This document shows, one piece after another, positions 46,606 to 57,635 of a stretch of 64,000 nucleotides of DNA; within the stretch, counting starts at the first letter, position 1, and every line of letters begins with the position of its first letter. The DNA lies in the NCBI GenBank assembly GCA_016508695.1, contig VNKQ01000016.1, positions 186,001-250,000 on the forward strand, in the 5' to 3' direction. The DNA is from Hyphodiscus hymeniophilus. Lineage: Eukaryota; Ascomycota; Leotiomycetes; Helotiales; Hyphodiscaceae. Below the pieces are notes generated by a model. That model was not told the origin of the DNA and searched no databases. It saw only the letters and a list, made by a program, of their open reading frames with translations. The position numbers were made by a program, and so were the translations under genes.

Positions 46606-48274
46606 ATGTCGGACGAAGCCCCAATATCGGAGGGCCCAGCTCCAGCAATGGCTTCAGCTACAGATTACGAATTCACCTCTCATAACCAGCAACCAATGCC
46701 CATATCACACAACCACCATGTTCAGAACATGTCTCGCAAATCAACTCTCAACAAATCCGACTTCGACATACATGTTGGTGGAGCCCAGACGCCAATGACC
46801 AATGGACACCGGACGAGCAAGCACATACTGGATTTGGATGATTATTTCGTGAGTTCTACCATAGCCTCAGGTTCTAGCGTCAATTGGCAAGTTCTGTTAG
46901 AAGATGAGACTGATGTGAACTTCTAGGTCGGACCACGTGATATGGATCGTCATTCAAAGCTGCCCTATTTCATGCAAATGCATGGCTCAGTTCTTCCCCG
47001 GATGATCCTTCCCCTCCTATTTATTGGGTCATGGGCTACAATTATAACCTGCATATCAAAGTTCGTTCACGAACGTACGCTCTCTCAACACTCACCGCCG
47101 TCCCACAACCTGCTAATATTCCACAGTGAGCGTCAATACCCTCCTCCTCACCGTTCTCGGCTTCGTCGTCGGTCTCGCCCTCTCTTTCCGCAGCACAACA
47201 GCTTACGAGCGTTACTCCGACGGACGCAAATCGTGGGCTACCCTCAGTGTACAATCCCGCAACCTGGCGCGCTACATCTGGGTGCATATCGACGAGCGAC
47301 CTGGCGAACTGGGCAAAGACGACCTTCTTGCCAAGCTCACGGGCATGAACCTGATCCTGGCTTTCGCAGTAGCTCTCAAGCACAAGCTCCGTTTCGAGCC
47401 CTACGCGCACTACGCGGACATCTGCTCCTTGGTAGGCCACCTGGATACTTTCGCCAAAGCAGCTTATACACCAGAAGTTGAGGTACAGAAGAAGAAGACG
47501 CCGTGGAAAGCACTGGGCGAATATCTGGGATTGAGTTTCGCAGAAAGCAATCCCCGGAAAGCAATCAAGCGTGCGAGTCGACCGCTAGGAAATCTGCCAT
47601 TGGAAATTTTGACGTATATGAGTTCTTATATTGAGGAGGTTAGCTCAAATCAAACGCTAAAGAGTCCCATTATTTATGGACAAATCAGTAAGTCCTCGGC
47701 CTAGAGAACATTGGCCATCTTGTGTGATTGGGAAAACTGACGAGAGGAAACAGTGACATCTATTGCAGCATTGACAGATGTCCAATCCTCCGCCGAGCGA
47801 GTCCTCACAACACCCCTACCAATTGGTTACAACATTTTAATCTCCCAAATCGTCCTACTTTACGTCTACCTCCTCCCGTTCCAACTCTACGGCGCTCTCG
47901 GGTGGATCACGATCCCCGGCACAATCGCTGCAGCATACATAATCATCGGCCTCGCAGCCATTGGAAACGAGCTCGAGAACCCATTCGGAAACGACGTCAA
48001 TGACCTACCGCTCGATCATTACTGTGCGGAGCTGGCTAGAGAGTTGGATATCATGACGAGCTCCCCAGCTGTCAAGTTCGGCGATTTAATGAGAGATGGC
48101 AGGATGGGTGGAATGAACAAACCACTCTGGCCTCTGAGTACCTCTGGACACGGGGTCTGGCGGGAGCGGAACGTGCAGGATATCCGCAGTGCGCTGAGGT
48201 CAAAAGTTGTTGTTGGGAATGGCGGGATGAGCGAGAAGCCTGGTTCTAGTTCGGGCACGACTCTGGAAGCTTGA
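46606..48274 (+). CDS. Bestrophin/UPF0187-type anion channel
   Basis: Four exons (46606-46848, 46927-47074, 47127-47687, 47754-48274) give 490 residues with all junctions in frame. The N-terminal 85 residues are polar and probably disordered. The channel part begins at about residue 100 with LPRMILPLLFIGSWATIITC. Then come LSVNTLLLTVLGFVVGLALSFRSTTAYERYSDGRKSW (the family signature, Arg-rich loop after TM2), the RNLARYIW segment and two C-terminal helices (NILISQIVLLYVYLLPFQLYG, IPGTIAAAYIIIGLAAIGNELENPFGND). The last motif (ENPFG) is the conserved bestrophin end of the pore domain. Fungal members are thought to be anion channels of internal or plasma membranes; the ion is not shown by sequence. 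Confidence 0.9.
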
Positions 48275-48705
48275 TTCTTGTCTTGACAATGAGTTTGAGC
48301 CTAGATTGTTCCGAGTGCGATTCTACGTTGATTTTTGTTGGTTTATTTTCGTGCGATCAAGCGATGCGTTAGGGGATAAAAAGATCTTGTGTTTGTATAC
48401 ATTCCATCTCTGGAACTGGATAAGCCGGAATCATAGCGATGGCGTTAGTGTTAGACATGGCTTCGGTTTGCTGTGCAAGCATCGTTTATCATTCAGCATA
48501 TGGACATACGTTTGTTCTGCTGCGTCTGCCCCTCAAGTGACGTTGCTTTTTCCCCTCAAAATTCAGGAGCAGCCCAGTGATTACTTCTCACCACAAGCCA
48601 GACTGAACACCAAGAATAAGTATGATTCTGAACCTCACGCACTCGTATCCAAGGTTTTCGGCCCACCAAGACAGCTGCGGAAAGACCACTTTCAATTGAG
48701 AATAG
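48275..48705. other. Convergent 3' region between bestrophin-like and hydrolase genes
   Basis: 431 bp, nothing recognisable. Confidence 0.5.
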
Positions 48706-49578
48706 CTACAACTTAGTGGTTAACTTCGAACTCTTGAAAGCATTCATGCTTCCGATCGCCAGCGTACCCTCATTAAATCTAGTTGGAAACCTCTCCAACA
48801 TCTTCCTACTCAAATCTCTAGGATCCTTCGCCCCACCTTCCAGAAATTCTTCGAAACTCTCAATATACCGGATGCTGTTCTCTAGATGAAAGGCTCCATC
48901 AATCTCACTGGTCTTCTTGTGGCCCGCGACCACAATTTCCGGTCTCAGATCCTGCACTTTCCGAATCGCCGCAATCCACGCACCCCTCTTCGCCTTCGTG
49001 TCGCACTCCCCAAGCATCTGGTGCACGTCGCCGTACACCACGTCCCCGCACACCGCGAGCTTGATCGCCGGCACCCAGAGCACAGTCGAGTCGTGCGTGT
49101 CAGCCTGTCCGACCTCTACTGCCCTCAGCACGTTGCCCTCGAGGAAAATCTCATTCCCCGCCGGCAGCGCCTGGGCGAGTTCAAAGGGTCGTGGGATCTC
49201 ACCCGAGAATCGACCGCCCCACATGCCCTCGAAGACATCGGGGCGGATCTGCTCCTCCATGTGCTCGAGCGTCGCTGCGGTCGCTAGGGCCTTGCAACCA
49301 GGGAAGGCCTTGAGCAGGAGGGGGATCCCGAAGAAGTGATCGCCGTGGCCGTGGGTGATGTAGATGGCGGTGAGCTTCTTGCGGGGGATGACACTCTTGA
49401 TCCACGAGATGAGCGCCTCGGTCTGTGAGGTGGTGATGGGCGTGTCGACCAGGACGGCCTCGTCCTGGCCGTGGATGAGAGTGCAGGAGATGGGCGACCA
49501 GAGCCCACCTTTTTGGCCGTTGGGTCTGGTCCATGGGATCGGTGGGGCGACGTAGACGTCTGCTCGGAGGGATGTCAT
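48706..49578 (-). CDS. Metallo-beta-lactamase-fold hydrolase
   Basis: Single exon, 290 residues. The metal motif THGHGDHFFG (about 75-84) has the HxHxDH pattern. A later metal ligand lies in AVCGDVVYGDVH (about 175-186) and a histidine in VVAGHKK (about 219-225). Strand VLVDTPITTSQTEALISWIK before the motif is typical of the fold. The gene is GC-rich relative to its surroundings, with strong GC at third positions. These proteins hydrolyse esters, thioesters or lactones, often in secondary metabolism or detoxification. The substrate cannot be read from the sequence. It is divergent from a crotonase-family gene, with 545 bp between starts. Confidence 0.9.
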   Translation of the reverse strand: MTSLRADVYVAPPIPWTRPNGQKGGLWSPISCTLIHGQDEAVLVDTPITTSQTEALISWIKSVIPRKKLTAIYITHGHGDHFFGIPLLLKAFPGCKALATAATLEHMEEQIRPDVFEGMWGGRFSGEIPRPFELAQALPAGNEIFLEGNVLRAVEVGQADTHDSTVLWVPAIKLAVCGDVVYGDVHQMLGECDTKAKRGAWIAAIRKVQDLRPEIVVAGHKKTSEIDGAFHLENSIRYIESFEEFLEGGAKDPRDLSRKMLERFPTRFNEGTLAIGSMNAFKSSKLTTKL

Positions 49579-50123
49579 GCTGGGTGACCTTCAAAGGGAA
49601 ATGAGCATTGCTGTTGGGAGAGGCAACACTCAGGAAAGGTAAGAGTGTTGTCGTTGGATTTTATCCTGTATGCAAATTACTCCATCATCCAAAGCTTCGG
49701 CTCCCCCACAGGGCCACATCAGACCGTCTGCTTCACGATTACTGAACAGCTCATAATCCGAGCCGCCCATGTTGAGTGGTTCACAGAATATGCTTCCGCT
49801 TCACGCACCCATTGTGTATGTTTCCGGTGGACATCGCAAAGAAGTCTCCGATTGCCTGTCAAGACGGCCCAGAGGGGTTGTGGTGCTCTACTTGATATGG
49901 CGGGGTAAGTTCCGGGTCTCGGGTAAAGATCACTAAACAGAGCAGCCCCTGAACAGCCGAGGCGTAGCTCGCATATCCCAGGGAGTGCTACAGTAGCGTG
50001 ATATCAGCTCACAGCTTACAGCTTACAGCCCAGTACCAAACTTAACAAATAGATTGTGAATAAAGCCCAGTTACTTTAAAATAATCTCAAACTATCTATT
50101 TCAAGGTTCCAACTATCACGAAA
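49579..50123. other. Divergent promoter, metallo-hydrolase / crotonase
   Basis: 545 bp. It contains a short tandem ACAGCTT repeat (50010-50027). No clear operator. Confidence 0.45.
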
Positions 50124-51212
50124 ATGATTGCATCCCCACCCCCAATCGCCATTCCCCTCTCCTACGAAACCCTCCCAACAACACACATCGCGCTAACCCA
50201 CCAGCCCGCAGGCACATCCTCCGCAACGGCCGTGGTGATAGTGACGCTGAACCGGCCGAAGAACCAGAATGCATTCACGGGCGAGATGATGGATGATCTG
50301 CTCAGGGTCTACGCGATGTTCGACGTCGACGAGCGCGTCAAGGTCGTCGTGTTGACCGGCGCGGGGAAGACGTTCTGCGCGGGCGCCGATCTGGACATCG
50401 GCTTCCAGGGCGGGAGGGAGAAGGTTATCGACCATAGGGATAGTGGGGGGCGGGTTGTCCTCGCTATCCATAGGTGTCGGAAGCCGACTATCGTGGCGAT
50501 GCAGGGGAGTGCTGTTGGGTTGGGCATGACGATGACGCTGCCTGCTGTTATCAGGTGGGAGCTGCTTACTCTTGCAATGATGAAATCCCATGTGTCCTTT
50601 TTTTTCCTTTGGAAGTAGATACTGAATGCTGCTAGGATTGGCTACGAAGGAGGTAAATACGGCTTCGTCTTCGCTCGCCGTGGCATCACGATGGAATCGG
50701 CATCATCCTTCTTCCTCCCGCGTCTGATCGGACACTCGCGCGCTCTCTATCTCCTTACCACCGGGGGAGTGTATCCCCCAAAGTCGCCTCACTTCGGGCC
50801 TCTATTTCAGGAAACCTGCCCAAAAGCGGAGCAAGTCCTGCCCAGAGCGTTGGAGCTCGCTGCCGAGATCGCCGAGAACGTGAGTCCGCTGGCAAGTTAT
50901 CTGAACCGGGAGCTGGTCTGGAGGAGTCCGAACAGCGCCGAGGAGACGCATCTGGTGGACTCGGCTGTTCTTTACCACATGTTCTCTGCTAGGCATGTTT
51001 CTATCTCGTTTCAACATTGAGGGCTTGAAGGGAGAAGTTCTGCGCTGACGTGGAACAGAGATCAGAAGGAGGGCGTGGGGGCGTTCTTCGAGAAGAGGAA
51101 GCCGAACTTCAAAGCCACGCTCGAGGAAGATGGGCCGGAGATGTTTCCGTGGTGGGCGGATGTTGACACTGGGAGTCGACCGAAGGCTGCAAAAGGGTTT
51201 TCAAAGCTGTAG
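50124..51212 (+). CDS. Enoyl-CoA hydratase/isomerase family protein, peroxisomal-type homologue
   Basis: Three exons (50124-50554, 50636-50992, 51059-51212) give 313 residues. Crotonase motifs: LNRPKNQNAFTGEM, LTGAGKTFCAGADLDIG (oxyanion hole 1), IVAMQGSAVGLGMTMTLPAVIR (oxyanion hole 2) and YGFVFARRGITMESASSFFLPRLIG. The second intron must use a GC donor (AG/GCATGT) to restore ARDQKEGVGAFFEKRKPNF, an expected family segment near the C-terminus; any GT choice shifts the frame. The C-terminus (GFSKL) ends in SKL, the classic peroxisomal targeting signal 1, so the enzyme probably works in peroxisomal fatty-acid or acyl-CoA degradation. GC-rich like its divergent partner. Confidence 0.9.
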
Positions 51213-52734
51213 GAGGTGAGAGATATGACTCCCTGTGGTTGGTGTGTGTAGAAACAACATCGATGTGGTAGTCAGACCGTTTGACTTTTGCAGGTTTCGT
51301 TGCGTGATACAACCCGACGACTCTAGAGCTCATTCTACACTCGCGTTACTTTGTACTCCCACCATTCAATATATGAACCAATTTACTGTTAAAACTTGGA
51401 CGCGCAATCTTTGGATACTGGATAGGAAGGCGCCGAAAACATAAATCCCCTCCTCACAAAGAATTCTCTACAAGCCGTTGACTTACTTCCGAGTTTCCCA
51501 TCGTTGCGGCTTACCCACCACCACAAACCTGTAGCCCGCAAAGAAGCCTTCCGTGATAGAGAAGATGCAAAATGTGTTTGGCTGCGAATGAAAGCTGTCG
51601 TAGATTATTTCCTCGGAAACATTCCTGTAGTAGGAACACCAAAAGCGACCGAAGCTGAATGAAGCGACAATGAGACAATCTGACATACCTAACCCGCAGC
51701 AGGGCTACACCGGGCCTATGGAATAGCAGTCCGTGGAAGCGACTGATCGTCCATCTGCGTTGGGCGTCGGAGAGTAAAAATCTGGGTGAGCGTTTCTCAT
51801 TTGAGCTAATGTTTGTGTTGTTGAAGTCGTATTGCCGTGACTCCTGACACTGCAAACCCTTTGTGCAAATTACCTTCCTACATCCACACAAAATCAGAGT
51901 GCTTTTCTGCAAGCCTGTCGCATAAATGGCTTTGAATCCATTTTCTAGCCGAGCTTGCAATAGCTACAATGGTATTTGACCATCCGTACCTCCCTTCCCT
52001 AGAGACCATAGTCATATGCAACGTCGTCCCGTAGTAATTGATATATGTTTCTCTCCTTGCCAAAGCCCTCCAAGATACTCTTCTTCAAGTCCGCGTTCTC
52101 GTAGTCGTGAAAAGTGTGGTCACGCCGCCATGATTCTGAGTATTGTGCTTGGCATCGAGATACGAGGTTTGTAGGCCCTTGTCGTGACCTTGGATTGTGT
52201 CTCAATCTCATCCGCCTAGGGAGACTTCTCTGTACAGTCGAGAACCTTAGAGCCGCCCTTCTTTGAACATGATTGCTTTCAATCACCAAGCCCCCTTTCT
52301 CCAATGTATCGGAAGGATTCCAGTAACCTAAGTGGTATAGGAATTGGGGATTTGAAATTATCAGAGTAAACATGATAACATCATGTAGGTCTCTAGCCGT
52401 TTCAATATCTGGCAGCATTTTATGAAGGACTCGTGGCCGACCCTGTAGTCCATGGCGTTGATCTGCTCCATCCGGCGATGTGCAGCTCATCGCGTTCCAC
52501 CAATTCATAGGCACGTTGAATCGACTCATGGAAGGCAGGTATTTGAGGTCTGGTAGGAACAGAAAGTGTCAGGAAGGCAGGACTCCCAATCATTTTTGAA
52601 CTTTGAAAGCTTGAAGTGGCGGAGCATTTGTGTGCTTCTCAGATATTGCCTGTTCTGCACATTCAGAACTGAAAACTTGCCACGCAGGGAACCCAGGATA
52701 GAAACCATCTGAGGGAATCGGCCTCGGAAGCCGC
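51213..52734. other. Possible gene remnant region (minus strand)
   Basis: 1.5 kb with fragmented minus-strand open frames (51511-51960, 51999-52529, 52526-52708). Protein-like stretches (HKMLPDIETARDLHDVIMF, TRPQIPAFHESIQRAYEL) change frame without usable splice sites. I recognise no family. This may be a decayed gene or chance. Confidence 0.3.
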
Positions 52735-53610
52735 TTAACCTGTCGTTGATGCCGCAGTATGGATCGAACTTGAGAAAGGCTCCGCAGTAGAGGCTGACCC
52801 AGAGCCACTCGTAGCTGTTGTAGATGAGCCTTCAGCAGTCTCAGTGTGCTGCCGACCTTCGACTTCCTTTCCCTTACCTGTCTCCTCAACCTTGTGTTGA
52901 TCCAATTCGTCCATAGCAGTGTCCTCAGCATCAATAGCCCCTGGCAGCTGCACCTCAGGCTTTACTGTCTCATCCACCTCTATTTTATCGACCATCTCTC
53001 CAGCATTCCCAAGTCGTTGCTGACTCCCGTCGTCCACACCCATTACCACGTCCGCTTGAAGGTCCTCACCATCACTACTCCAGCTCCCACTGCCACTACT
53101 AGTCTCCCAACCCTCCTCATTCCCATCCCACCCACTCTCCCCATCTCCCTTCCTGACCAACCTCATCGTCTCCCCAAGTAACAAGAAATCCCTCTCAATC
53201 ATCTCCGCCCAGTTCTGCACATTGCCCAACTCCTTGACGCGCCTCGCACCCTCATCAGCAACCTTCTTCAACTTATCCGTCTCCTTCCGCATCTTCTCCG
53301 TCTCTTTGGTCAGCTCCTTCTGCTGTTTCTCCAAGGCTGCCGAGTTGGCATGTAGGTTTTGGGCGCGGGATTTTAACGTGTGATCAAGTGAGGACCCGAT
53401 ATTGTTCATGGAGGCTTCGAGGGCAGAGCGCGCTTCGGCGATCTGGCGCGCGGTTTCGGGAGAGTGGGGGAGGGTGGGAGACGCGGATTGAGAGGTTGAG
53501 GTTGCTTGATGGGAGGAAGAGGCATTCTGGGACGTTGATGGTGGATGGGAGTTGGACGGTGGGTTTGTGGATGTTGAGGCAGATACTGATGCTGACGCTG
53601 AGGCAGACAT
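52735..53610 (-). CDS. BLOC-1 subunit BLOS1/GCN5L1-like protein
   Basis: Single exon, 291 residues. A Ser/Thr-rich N-terminus (about 1-50) precedes the GCN5L1-like coiled-coil region (about 52-155): PETARQIAEARSALEASMNNIGSSLDHTLKSRAQNLHANSAALEKQQKEL, then NVQNWAEMIERDFLLLGETMRLV, the conserved end of the family. The Pro/acid/Ser-rich tail (about 160-291) is low complexity. Animal BLOS1 acts in lysosome-related organelle biogenesis and yeast Bls1 in endosomal BLOC-1. The fungal protein presumably does the latter. The start at MSASASASVS is the first ATG of the frame. Confidence 0.85.
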   Translation of the reverse strand: MSASASASVSASTSTNPPSNSHPPSTSQNASSSHQATSTSQSASPTLPHSPETARQIAEARSALEASMNNIGSSLDHTLKSRAQNLHANSAALEKQQKELTKETEKMRKETDKLKKVADEGARRVKELGNVQNWAEMIERDFLLLGETMRLVRKGDGESGWDGNEEGWETSSGSGSWSSDGEDLQADVVMGVDDGSQQRLGNAGEMVDKIEVDETVKPEVQLPGAIDAEDTAMDELDQHKVEETGKGKEVEGRQHTETAEGSSTTATSGSGSASTAEPFSSSIHTAASTTG

Positions 53611-53972
53611 CGCGGCTGCCCTTTAAAATATCAGGCGGCAATTTTCAAGCAGAAGAGCGATAGGTTACAGGCTGCCAGAATTTACTCTGGACAAGATATG
53701 GAACAAATGAAGGGTTGTTGTTGAAAATAAAAATCGCGGGGTTAGAAACTCGTACTATGGGGATAGATTTCATTGGCGCCTAAGAAGTCCCATCCAGTAT
53801 CACGCCAACTAAGGAACAAGGATTGGTGAAGACACGGATGTATTTTTGGTATTGCTTTTCAATTCATCAAAGCTGCCCTAGGTAGTTCATCTCGCGCAGC
53901 TGACTGCAAATGTAACTCCAAGCCATGATCTCCACATAAGTACACGCCAATGCCAAACCCGTAGGAAATTCT
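53611..53972. other. Promoter of the BLOS1-like gene and 3' flank of eS8
   Basis: 362 bp between the BLOS1-like start and the eS8 stop, both on the minus strand. No further features. Confidence 0.5.
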
Positions 53973-54648
53973 CTACTTTCGCAATTGGCGTTGGTAGAAA
54001 GCCAACTCCTCTCCTTCCAAGATGTATCCATCAACACGTCCACTCTGACCAGGTCGGGATGACACAACAGCGTACAAACGGCCGGCCTCGAACTGCTTCT
54101 CCAAAGCGGGCTCAACCTTTCCTTGAGCAGCAAATCGCTCGCCGTGCTTCTTCTCGACAGAATTGCTCTTCTTCTCGGGCTCAGTTACTTCCTGACCAGC
54201 CTTCTGTTGACGTCTACGACCGAGATTTTGACCGTAGTGAGCTTCGTACCACTGACGGAAAGGGGCAGCATCGACTTGAACGACGGCGGATTTTGTGAGT
54301 GTGTTGGTTCGGACGAGTTCGTTGTTCGATGGATGGAAGGCGACGACGATGACACGGACCTTGCGAGCAATTCCCTCAGAGCCCCAAGAAAAGTTGCCAG
54401 CTTCGAGACGGAGCGCACGGAACTTGCGGTTACCACCACGGGTACGCACAAGATGGATTCTCTTTGTACCGATACGGGTATTGGACTCTTGTCGGCCGGC
54501 TTCGAAAGCGCGCTTCTTCCCTGCAAATTTTTAGTTTTCAGGTTGGAACATATGTCAGGAACATATGGGCTTTCTACTACGCACGGTAATATGCTCGCTT
54601 GGCACCAGAGGCGGAGCGCTTGTGTCTGCTGTCACGAGAGATACCCAT
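53973..54648 (-). CDS. rps8: 40S ribosomal protein eS8
   Basis: Structural protein of the small ribosomal subunit. Two exons, 54648-54585 and 54520-53973, with a 64-nt intron (GTGCGT...TGCAG) after codon 21, give 203 residues, the normal length. The sequence starts MGISRDSRHKRSASGAKRAY and continues KKRAFEAGRQESNTRIGTKRIHLVRTRGGNRKFRALRL, almost invariant in eukaryotes. The C-terminus has YGQNLGRRRQQ and EEELAFYQRQLRK-type residues. A telobox (AAACCCTAA) lies about 420 bp upstream, as in many fungal ribosomal-protein promoters. Confidence 0.97.
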
Positions 54649-55064
54649 GATTGCGGTTTCTGGAAGACGAGAAAGATGTAAGCAAGTCTTCGTGGCAATA
54701 TGAGCAAGGGAACATCGACATCACCAGCATCGCTCTAACAGCCAAAGAGAAGAATAAGTGTCGTGCGCAAAGACTATATGTTCCCATAAAAGCCTAGAGA
54801 GATCTTCGCAGATCCTCAGTGCCTTCAGAGGAAGATATTCGCAATCGATACCTTGCCCCCTTCCACCTTCCCCCTAATTTGGCTGAGAGGCGATACCAAT
54901 GATGATCGATAAAATCTCCCGTCGCAGGTTGGGCTTGGTTACTGACCTGATGATTGAGACGGTCACCAGTTGCAATCGATGTTGTTGTTGAAGGAGTTGG
55001 TCGTAGTCGTCAATTGCAATCGGATTTCGAGAATTGGGAAAATGTGTGAGCTTTGGCACGCACT

Positions 55065-55073
55065 AAACCCTAA
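55065..55073 (-). promoter_or_regulatory. Telobox AAACCCTAA upstream of eS8
   Basis: Nine-base match to the telomere-repeat-like box of fungal ribosomal-protein promoters (bound by Tbf1-type factors), 417 bp upstream of the eS8 ATG. Confidence 0.55.
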
Positions 55074-55145
55074 GCGAGCCTGTGTGGGGGCTGGTGAGAA
55101 AAGCCTATCAAGTAGGAGACGTTTACCTAATCAGCTCAACTTGGT

Positions 55146-55151
55146 CACGTG
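55146..55151. promoter_or_regulatory. CACGTG E-box near the eS8 telobox
   Basis: CACGTG hexamer 73 bp further upstream of the telobox. Cbf1-type sites often accompany ribosomal-protein promoters in some fungi. Inference from position. Confidence 0.35.
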
Positions 55152-56403
55152 GCTAGCTGCCACAGACACAACACCTTTTCGTATCTCCTGTGTCACCTCC
55201 GCACTTGGGCATCAGTCCTCTTTCTCTCTGAATCCCTTCTTTTCAGAATCCCCTCTGATTCCGTTTCTTTTTCTATTTTCTTGTCTTGCTTTTTCATTGC
55301 GTGAGAGTTTCAATAAGAGTCGATGAAAGAGGCCCATTGGCCACTACCCTTTTCAACGCTCGCACTTCCCCAGCATGGCCTGAGTCTTTGTCTTCAATCC
55401 ATCCGAAGTCTCGGGTCTCAACTGTCAAGGTTTTATTGTCTGACAGCCGGAACCCCCATCTTCAGTACCCCCGTGTTTGGAAGCGAAAGGGCTTTTTCCA
55501 GCGCCTTGTACTGATCCATGATTTTCGTCTCAGTTCATGTCACACTTTCATCGAGCTTGCAGTGATCATATGCCTGATCATTCCTTCCACTACGGTTTAT
55601 ATGTACTTGGTCATCAAACTTAGTATGCTATGATTTCTTTTGAAATTACAGACGAACTGTTTCGCTTGCTGCGACTCGAATGTTTCTCAAATTCAAATGC
55701 AATCTCGATCTCGTGACAAACAAATTTGAATCAGCCTGGAGATCAAATACTTCTACCTCGTTAGATTGGACAGGAACACCCGAATTCCAGTGAGACTCCA
55801 GGATGCTTTCTTCCAGCTTATGTCTCTAGTCACACAATTCTCCGTCGTATCGCAGTTGAGAACAGCCAATGCTCTGTGTATAGCCGTCCCACTCCCGCTT
55901 GTTTCTGCTACCACCTTTATCTGCCAAACCTCACTGATGATACAAATGGCGTGGTGTTTTTTGTTGATTGAGGCTGTACCCATCTCCACCTTGGTGTGAT
56001 CGACGCTGACGCTCCAGTTTCTAGCTTGGAGAGTTTTCAAAGCTAGAGAGATCATAGTGAGCTTGATAACACATAGGCACCCATATTTGATCGTCGTAGC
56101 CCGAGTCTATAAATTTCTGATTTTTGTCTATTTTCATTCACAGCCTGATAGTCACCAATCGATGGTACTGCGAAAAAGGGGAACTGAGGTACTAGAGTTT
56201 GCGATTCTCGCAATTAAGCGAGCTTGGAAAGGGGAAGGAAGGACTGACAACAAGATCTGTAAAGCTACACGAATATGTTTAGCAGGAAAGAGCAAGACAA
56301 ATGGAAAAATGGAAGTTTCTAAATCGTCCCAGACTGACTCAATTTGCAACTCACAACATTACAACAACAACAAGCTCAAAAAGACAATCATCACGACTTC
56401 TCA

Positions 56404-56985
56404 ATGGCGCAGGAATTCATGATTGGAGCCCTTGTGGTATCAGCGCTAGCTGGTTTTCTCGTAATAAGCATTCTTCGGGGGCTCGACAAGCTAAAGTCTG
56501 GTGTTCGCCTCAAGGTCCGCACCCCTTTCAAAGTCAAAGTGAACTTGGCGGTGGTGTCTGTGATGACCATCTGGAGCTTTGTCACCACGATCCGGTTTGG
56601 CCGACCATTCGGTCATGGTCATACCATTGATGGCCTTGTGTGCCTATGTTCCAGCACGCTGCTGAATGTTGGACTCGTCGCGTACCAGGTCATCAATGGC
56701 AACGAAGCTAGCCAACATGCCCTTTTCTTCGGCCAATTCGTCGCACTTTGTCTGGAGTCGTGGGCTCTAATTGGAACCTTTGTGGACTACCGTGTCTTTG
56801 GTCCTAGTGTGGCCAACAAATGGTGCCTTTCTGTAGCGGCAACCTCCTGGACGTGCTCTGCCTCTTTGTTTCTGTGGGATTGGCCTCTTTGGATGGGGGA
56901 CATGAATTGGGTGGGATCTTGGAGGAGAAGGGCCAGAATGGCTATAATTTCAGATGAGCGGGGTATTCAATGGGAAATGGTATGA
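56404..56985 (+). CDS. Uncharacterised five-TM membrane protein
   Basis: Single exon, 193 residues from the first ATG (MAQEFMIGALVVSALAG); upstream in-frame codons contain no ATG. Five hydrophobic helices are visible: about residues 5-25, 47-65, 75-97, 105-127 and 138-157. The loop RFGRPFGHGHTIDG follows TM2, and the C-terminal 30 residues are polar and basic (SWRRRARMAIISDE). No family is recognised. Hydropathy and clean coding over the full length support a real gene. The next plus-strand gene is another unknown membrane protein; the two are not related in sequence as far as I can see. Confidence 0.65.
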   Translation: MAQEFMIGALVVSALAGFLVISILRGLDKLKSGVRLKVRTPFKVKVNLAVVSVMTIWSFVTTIRFGRPFGHGHTIDGLVCLCSSTLLNVGLVAYQVINGNEASQHALFFGQFVALCLESWALIGTFVDYRVFGPSVANKWCLSVAATSWTCSASLFLWDWPLWMGDMNWVGSWRRRARMAIISDERGIQWEMV

Positions 56986-57635
56986 GACTACAATCTTTGG
57001 GAGTGGAGAGGTAGATTGAGACGGAGATCAATACGAAAGTGAAGCTGGAGGTGACCGAGTATTCTGTACTTCATCCCCTTACTCAAGGTAGCTAGAATTC
57101 GAACTCAACTCATGGCCAGCCACTTCTGGCACATATCCAACAGAAAACTTGTTCTTCAATCATTTCATAGGTCATTGCTCACTATAGGGAAAGTCATCCT
57201 CGCTATCTTCTCCCACTCACTCATCTGCGTCATTCCCAATGCAACTCTGCTCGTTCAAAAGAACTACGCAAAGACAAAAGATTGAAGGGACGTGTTTACC
57301 GAGCGAGATTACCGTAGGGCATATAATCAACCGCTTCACAATTACGATAACCGCGTTGCTCTACAGTTTTTGTTCTCAGTCCTGATTCAAATTCATGAAA
57401 GCTTGGCTACCATAATAAGACACGGCGTACTATGTTGGTCCAAATTGCTAGCGGAGTTCTTAGTAGTCCCGATGTAAATTTTGGGAGGATATCCACGTCA
57501 TATCTGTAGCTCTGTCTCCGGGTTAGTTTGAATTCAATTTTTTTTCCGTCTTGTATTTAACCCGACCTGTGCTCGAATTGAATTTTGTATTTCGAGAACA
57601 ATACTTTCGCAAAGTCTCCACCCACTACCTTTACC
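56986..57635. other. Intergenic region between the two orphan membrane-protein genes
   Basis: 650 bp, including the promoter of the second gene. Nothing recognisable. Confidence 0.5.

Larger units (their letters stand above)
54649..56403. other. 1.75-kb intergenic region upstream of eS8
   Basis: Divergent spacer between eS8 and the next plus-strand gene. It contains a telobox and a CACGTG (listed separately). Open frames at 54970-55326, 55286-55633 and 55766-55999 have no recognisable features. Confidence 0.45.
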
